Assembly: GCA_029261855.1 (NCBI GenBank)
Contig: JAJDAN010000039.1
Span: 140,954 to 204,953, forward strand
Length of the DNA: 64,000 nt
Reading direction: 5' to 3'
DNA from: Deltaproteobacteria bacterium
GTDB taxonomy: Bacteria > Myxococcota_A > UBA9160 > UBA4427
The translations under genes were made by a program, and so were the position numbers. The notes beneath the pieces were generated by a model that was not told the origin of the DNA, ran no database searches, and saw only the letters and a program-made list of their open reading frames with translations. Positions 61,534 through 64,000 of the stretch are shown in pieces (position 1 is the first letter of the stretch; every line of letters begins with the position of its first letter).

Positions 61534-61834
61534 CACCTTCCTCCGGATCGCGTCACTCACTCAAGTACGGCTGCCCCCTCGCACGGCGGCGGCCCGGGCG
61601 GCCGGAAAGTACCCGGGAAGTACCCGGAAATTCAAGGCGTTCTGGGCATTCGCGCGGGTCTGCCCGGCGGGGCCTGTGGAATGGACACGAGTCGGGCCGG
61701 AGCGGTTCAACCGTAGACAGCGAATTGGCCGGCATGGCCGGGCTGCCCAGCGAGCGCAGAGGGCTTGCGTGCGGCCTGCTAGCGTCGCCGGCCGCATGCA
61801 AGCCGGCGACAGGACCTTGGCGGAAGGCGAGAAT
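61534..61834. other. Divergent intergenic region between moxR and the cyclophilin gene
   Basis: 301 bases. It contains two direct 11-bp repeats (AAGTACCCGGG, AAGTACCCGGA; 61607-61628), a TAGCGT box (61780-61785) with 10 bases to an in-frame ATG at 61796, and no gene on either strand. It must hold both promoters, including the Bat operon promoter. Confidence 0.45.
61607..61628. repeat. Two direct 11-bp repeats upstream of the Bat operon
   Basis: AAGTACCCGGG followed directly by AAGTACCCGGA, in phase with one helical turn. Possible regulator site for moxR/Bat. Confidence 0.45.
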
Positions 61835-62968
61835 ATGCGCGCGGGGCGGAAACAGGCGACGGAGCGACGATGGACCGCGGCTCCCGCCGTCGTCCTGCTG
61901 TTGCTGGGGATGCCGCTGACCGCGTTCGCCGCAGACCCGCCCCCGACCCTCGAAAGCTGCGATCTGACGCCAGTCGCCGATGGGGAGGCGGTGTTCGTCC
62001 AGACCCCCCTGGGCGCATTCCAGATCGAGCTGTATTCCAACGTCGCACCCCAGACCGTGGCGAACTTCCGCGGCTACATCTCGCGCGGCGACTACGACGA
62101 CAGCCTGGTTCACCGCATCGTGCCGGACTTCGTGATGCAGACCGGCGGCTTTCGAAGCCGGGACGTCTTCTTCGAGCCCGTCGAGACACAGCCCGACGTC
62201 CCCAACGAGCCCTGCATCTCGAACGTCGCGGGCACCATCGCCATGGCCAAGCTGGAAGGCCAACCCAACAGCGCCAACAGCCAGTGGTTCGTGAACCTGG
62301 TGGACAACACGGGCCTCGACAGCGCCAACGGCGGCTTCACGGCCTTCGGTCGCGTTCGCGGTCACGGGCTGTCGGTCCCGACGGCCATCTCGTTGCTGAC
62401 GACGAAGGTCCAGACCGATCCGGTCCCGCCCTTCCTGGCCGCGGTGCCCATGCCGTTGTGGTCCTTCTTTCGCGCGTCCCCCGTGACGCAGCAGCTGGAC
62501 CTCGAGCCCGGTGACTCCGGTGACTATGGCTGCTTCGATCCGGACCAGGCGGGGATCCTGCTCGCCGAGGATCCGCAGTCGTTCCAGGACTGGGAGCCCA
62601 ACGAAGCCCTGGGCCTCGAGATGACGCTCGTCTCGACGGCGTGCGAACCCGGTGGCGGAGCCGCGGGCCCGCCGTCCGTGGCCTGCACGGACCCGGAGGG
62701 GCGCCGCGTCCTGCTGATGGACTCGACGGGCGGCTTCTTCGGCGACCCGGACGCCCCCTTCAACTTGGCCGAGCAGGTCGTCAGCTGTGACGGGCTCGCG
62801 GCATCCGAAGCAAGCCTCACGGCGCGCCTCGAGGCGCTCGGTGCCCAGCTCGACCTGCGCTTCATCAAGCTGCAGTACAGCGTCCCCGAGCCGGGCTCCG
62901 GGATCGCTGGCGCCGTCGCGCTGTTCACCCTGTACGGGCTCCGGCGCGGAAGAAATCGCCGCCGCTGA
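61835..62968 (+). CDS. Exported cyclophilin-type peptidyl-prolyl isomerase with PEP-CTERM tail
   Basis: 377 residues from ATG 61835 (an in-frame ATG at 61796 is possible). Signal peptide with PAVVLLLLGMPLTAFAAD. Cyclophilin domain (about 45-190): VQTPLGAFQIELYSNVAPQTVANF, LVHRIVPDFVMQTGG (Arg, Phe, Gln of the active site), AMAKLEGQPNSANSQWFVNL (Gln, Phe) and GGFTAFGRV. Then an unknown Cys-containing region, and a tail VPEPGSGIAGAVALFTLYGL then RRGRNRRR, a PEP-CTERM signal. It would be a surface-sorted folding factor. I know of no common architecture like this. Confidence 0.88.
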   Translation: MRAGRKQATERRWTAAPAVVLLLLGMPLTAFAADPPPTLESCDLTPVADGEAVFVQTPLGAFQIELYSNVAPQTVANFRGYISRGDYDDSLVHRIVPDFVMQTGGFRSRDVFFEPVETQPDVPNEPCISNVAGTIAMAKLEGQPNSANSQWFVNLVDNTGLDSANGGFTAFGRVRGHGLSVPTAISLLTTKVQTDPVPPFLAAVPMPLWSFFRASPVTQQLDLEPGDSGDYGCFDPDQAGILLAEDPQSFQDWEPNEALGLEMTLVSTACEPGGGAAGPPSVACTDPEGRRVLLMDSTGGFFGDPDAPFNLAEQVVSCDGLAASEASLTARLEALGAQLDLRFIKLQYSVPEPGSGIAGAVALFTLYGLRRGRNRRR

Positions 62969-62971
62969 GGT

Positions 62972-63736
62972 TCAGATTGCGGCTTGCGGTTCGCGGTTCT
63001 CGATCCAGCTTCGGTACCAGCGGGGCGTAAAGAACGCCAGCCACTGGCAGCCTGCGACCGCGAGCGTGACCGTCGAGATCAGCACGATCTGTCCCGCAGT
63101 CATGATGGCGCCCATGGACGACCCCCCCGCGTTCGCGATCGCCGTCGAAGCGAAGATCACGACACCGCCGAGGGAAGCCGCGCCCCAGAGCGCGATGCGA
63201 TTGGTGACCACGGGATCGGCCAGCCCGAGGCGCAGGCGCCGACGCATGGCGAGATGGTAGTGACCCGCTTCCAGTGTGCCCCAGACACCGCAAGCGATCC
63301 GCACCCCGTGCCCCAGCCAGAAGACGAACAGCGCCGTTCCGTCCATCGCCAGCCCCGGATCGTCGAGGGTCGGCAACGCAGACGGCAGCGCGGTCACAGC
63401 GACCACGGGACACACGATCCCCACGAACACCTTGGCGAGGGTCGAGCCCGGACGAAAGACGCGCCACACGAACAGGTAGGTGAGAATCACTCCGCCGCTG
63501 ATCAGCCCGTAGCCGATCATGAACAGCAAGCGCGCGGTCTCCGCGGCCATCTGGCTCGCCGCGCCGGCGCCGGCCAGCATCAACACGTACCCGACCACAC
63601 CCGCGCCGAGGAAGGCGCTCCCCATGATGAGCTCCGGGACCTGGCGAGTTCGCGCATACAAACGGAGCAGGCGCACGCCGAGGACCGCGCTCGCAACGAG
63701 CGACGCGATCGTGCTGATTCCAAGCAGTGCGAGCAT
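62972..63736 (-). CDS. Seven-helix membrane protein of unknown function
   Basis: 254 residues from ATG 63736, with GGGGGGAGGGAG upstream. About seven hydrophobic segments: STIASLVASAVLGVRLLRLY, FLGAGVVGYVLMLAGAGA, RLLFMIGYGLISGGVILTYLFV, KVFVGIVCPVVAVTAL, ALFVFWLGHGVRIACGVWGTLE, IALWGAASLGGVVIF, GQIVLISTVTLAVAGCQWLAFF. Conserved-looking charged residues in helix 5 (HGVR) and the loop GHYHLAMRRRLRL. No family recognised. Convergent with the cyclophilin gene (3 bases). Confidence 0.7.
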   Translation of the reverse strand: MLALLGISTIASLVASAVLGVRLLRLYARTRQVPELIMGSAFLGAGVVGYVLMLAGAGAASQMAAETARLLFMIGYGLISGGVILTYLFVWRVFRPGSTLAKVFVGIVCPVVAVTALPSALPTLDDPGLAMDGTALFVFWLGHGVRIACGVWGTLEAGHYHLAMRRRLRLGLADPVVTNRIALWGAASLGGVVIFASTAIANAGGSSMGAIMTAGQIVLISTVTLAVAGCQWLAFFTPRWYRSWIENREPQAAI

Positions 63737-64000
63737 GCTCCCTCCCCCCGGTGCAACCGGCCGCACCAGACGGTTTCGACCCAGCGCCCCCGCCAGTTGA
63801 GACAATCCCCTGAGACACCTCGGAATCCAGGTTCGGGAGCCCTCCCAGAAGGAGAGCCGCCTGAGGCCCCGGCGCGTAGGCCCGGCACGCGCACCGCAAA
63901 CCCAGTCACGAGGGGTGGGGTGGGGGGGGGGGCGGCGGCGACGGATGGGAGGTCGAAGAACCCGCCAAGGGGAAGGAAGCACCGCCCCGGGAGGGGGAGG
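63737..64000. other. Terminal intergenic region with an 11-G run
   Basis: 264 bases upstream of the membrane protein on the minus strand. It holds a run of 11 G (63922-63932) inside a G-rich tract (AGGGGTGGGGTG...), where sequencing and assembly errors are common. I see no gene. Confidence 0.5.

Overview
This is a GC-rich, gene-dense bacterial chromosome segment. I see no tRNA or rRNA genes, transposases, phage genes or CRISPR arrays. Four proteins carry PEP-CTERM sorting tails, one gene has a good sigma-54 type promoter, there is a CarF/PEDS1-type plasmalogen desaturase, a complete Bat aerotolerance operon, and an in-frame UGA at the catalytic position of a peroxiredoxin. Together with the many acyl-CoA genes this points to an uncultured Myxococcota or other deltaproteobacteria-like soil or marine lineage. 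The lineage is an inference, because no marker gene is present.

Layout. 1-8352 (+): end of a membrane protein, then MFS transporter, sugar isomerase/epimerase, sodium:solute symporter, CoA-transferase and a xylose-type ABC importer (binding protein, permease, half-size ATPase), all tightly packed. 8291-15288 (-): two acyl-CoA dehydrogenases, an alpha-methylacyl-CoA racemase and a split MaoC hydratase, followed by GST, a DGPF/YCII protein and an ECF42-type sigma factor; a perfect palindrome overlaps the promoter at the head of this run. 15441-19500: secreted protein of unknown function, fatty acid hydroxylase, OmpA-type lipoprotein with sigma-54 promoter and leader hairpin, and the first PEP-CTERM protein. 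19583-26405: stand-alone 5'-3' exonuclease, acyl-CoA dehydrogenase, CoA-transferase, SDR, one unknown protein and two more PEP-CTERM proteins. 26518-35469: acyl-CoA carboxylase, XdhC, CarF-like desaturase, serine hydrolase, three crotonase-fold proteins and two SDRs. 35488-40533 (-): AlkB-type hydroxylase, enoyl-CoA isomerase, SDR, esterase and HupE. 40629-46809: ABC-2 exporter, SnoaL-like protein, isochorismatase-like protein without the catalytic Cys, zinc alcohol dehydrogenase and the candidate selenoprotein peroxiredoxin. 46860-51411: GGDEF-EAL protein, serine hydrolase, sterol desaturase-like protein. 51415-61533 (-): MoxR, DUF58, Bat operon. 61835-64000: a cyclophilin with a PEP-CTERM tail and a seven-helix membrane protein.

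How the genes fit together. Most genes serve import, activation (CoA-transferases), oxidation (acyl-CoA dehydrogenases, hydratases, isomerases, SDRs) and carboxylation of acyl chains. The dehydrogenase plus two-gene MaoC plus racemase set resembles the heteromeric enzymes that shorten sterol or other branched side chains, and AlkB and the hydroxylases would start attack on alkyl chains. A second theme is the envelope and stress: the Bat operon, PEP-CTERM proteins, the exported peroxiredoxin and the plasmalogen desaturase.

Most notable: (1) the peroxiredoxin, where UGA replaces the peroxidatic cysteine codon and is followed by a hairpin fitting a bacterial SECIS; (2) a roughly 67 bp double-hairpin repeat found three times, each time beginning at the TAG stop codon of a gene; (3) recurring -10-like TANNNT boxes 6-9 bases before start codons, suggesting leaderless mRNAs; (4) a cyclophilin joined to a PEP-CTERM anchor.
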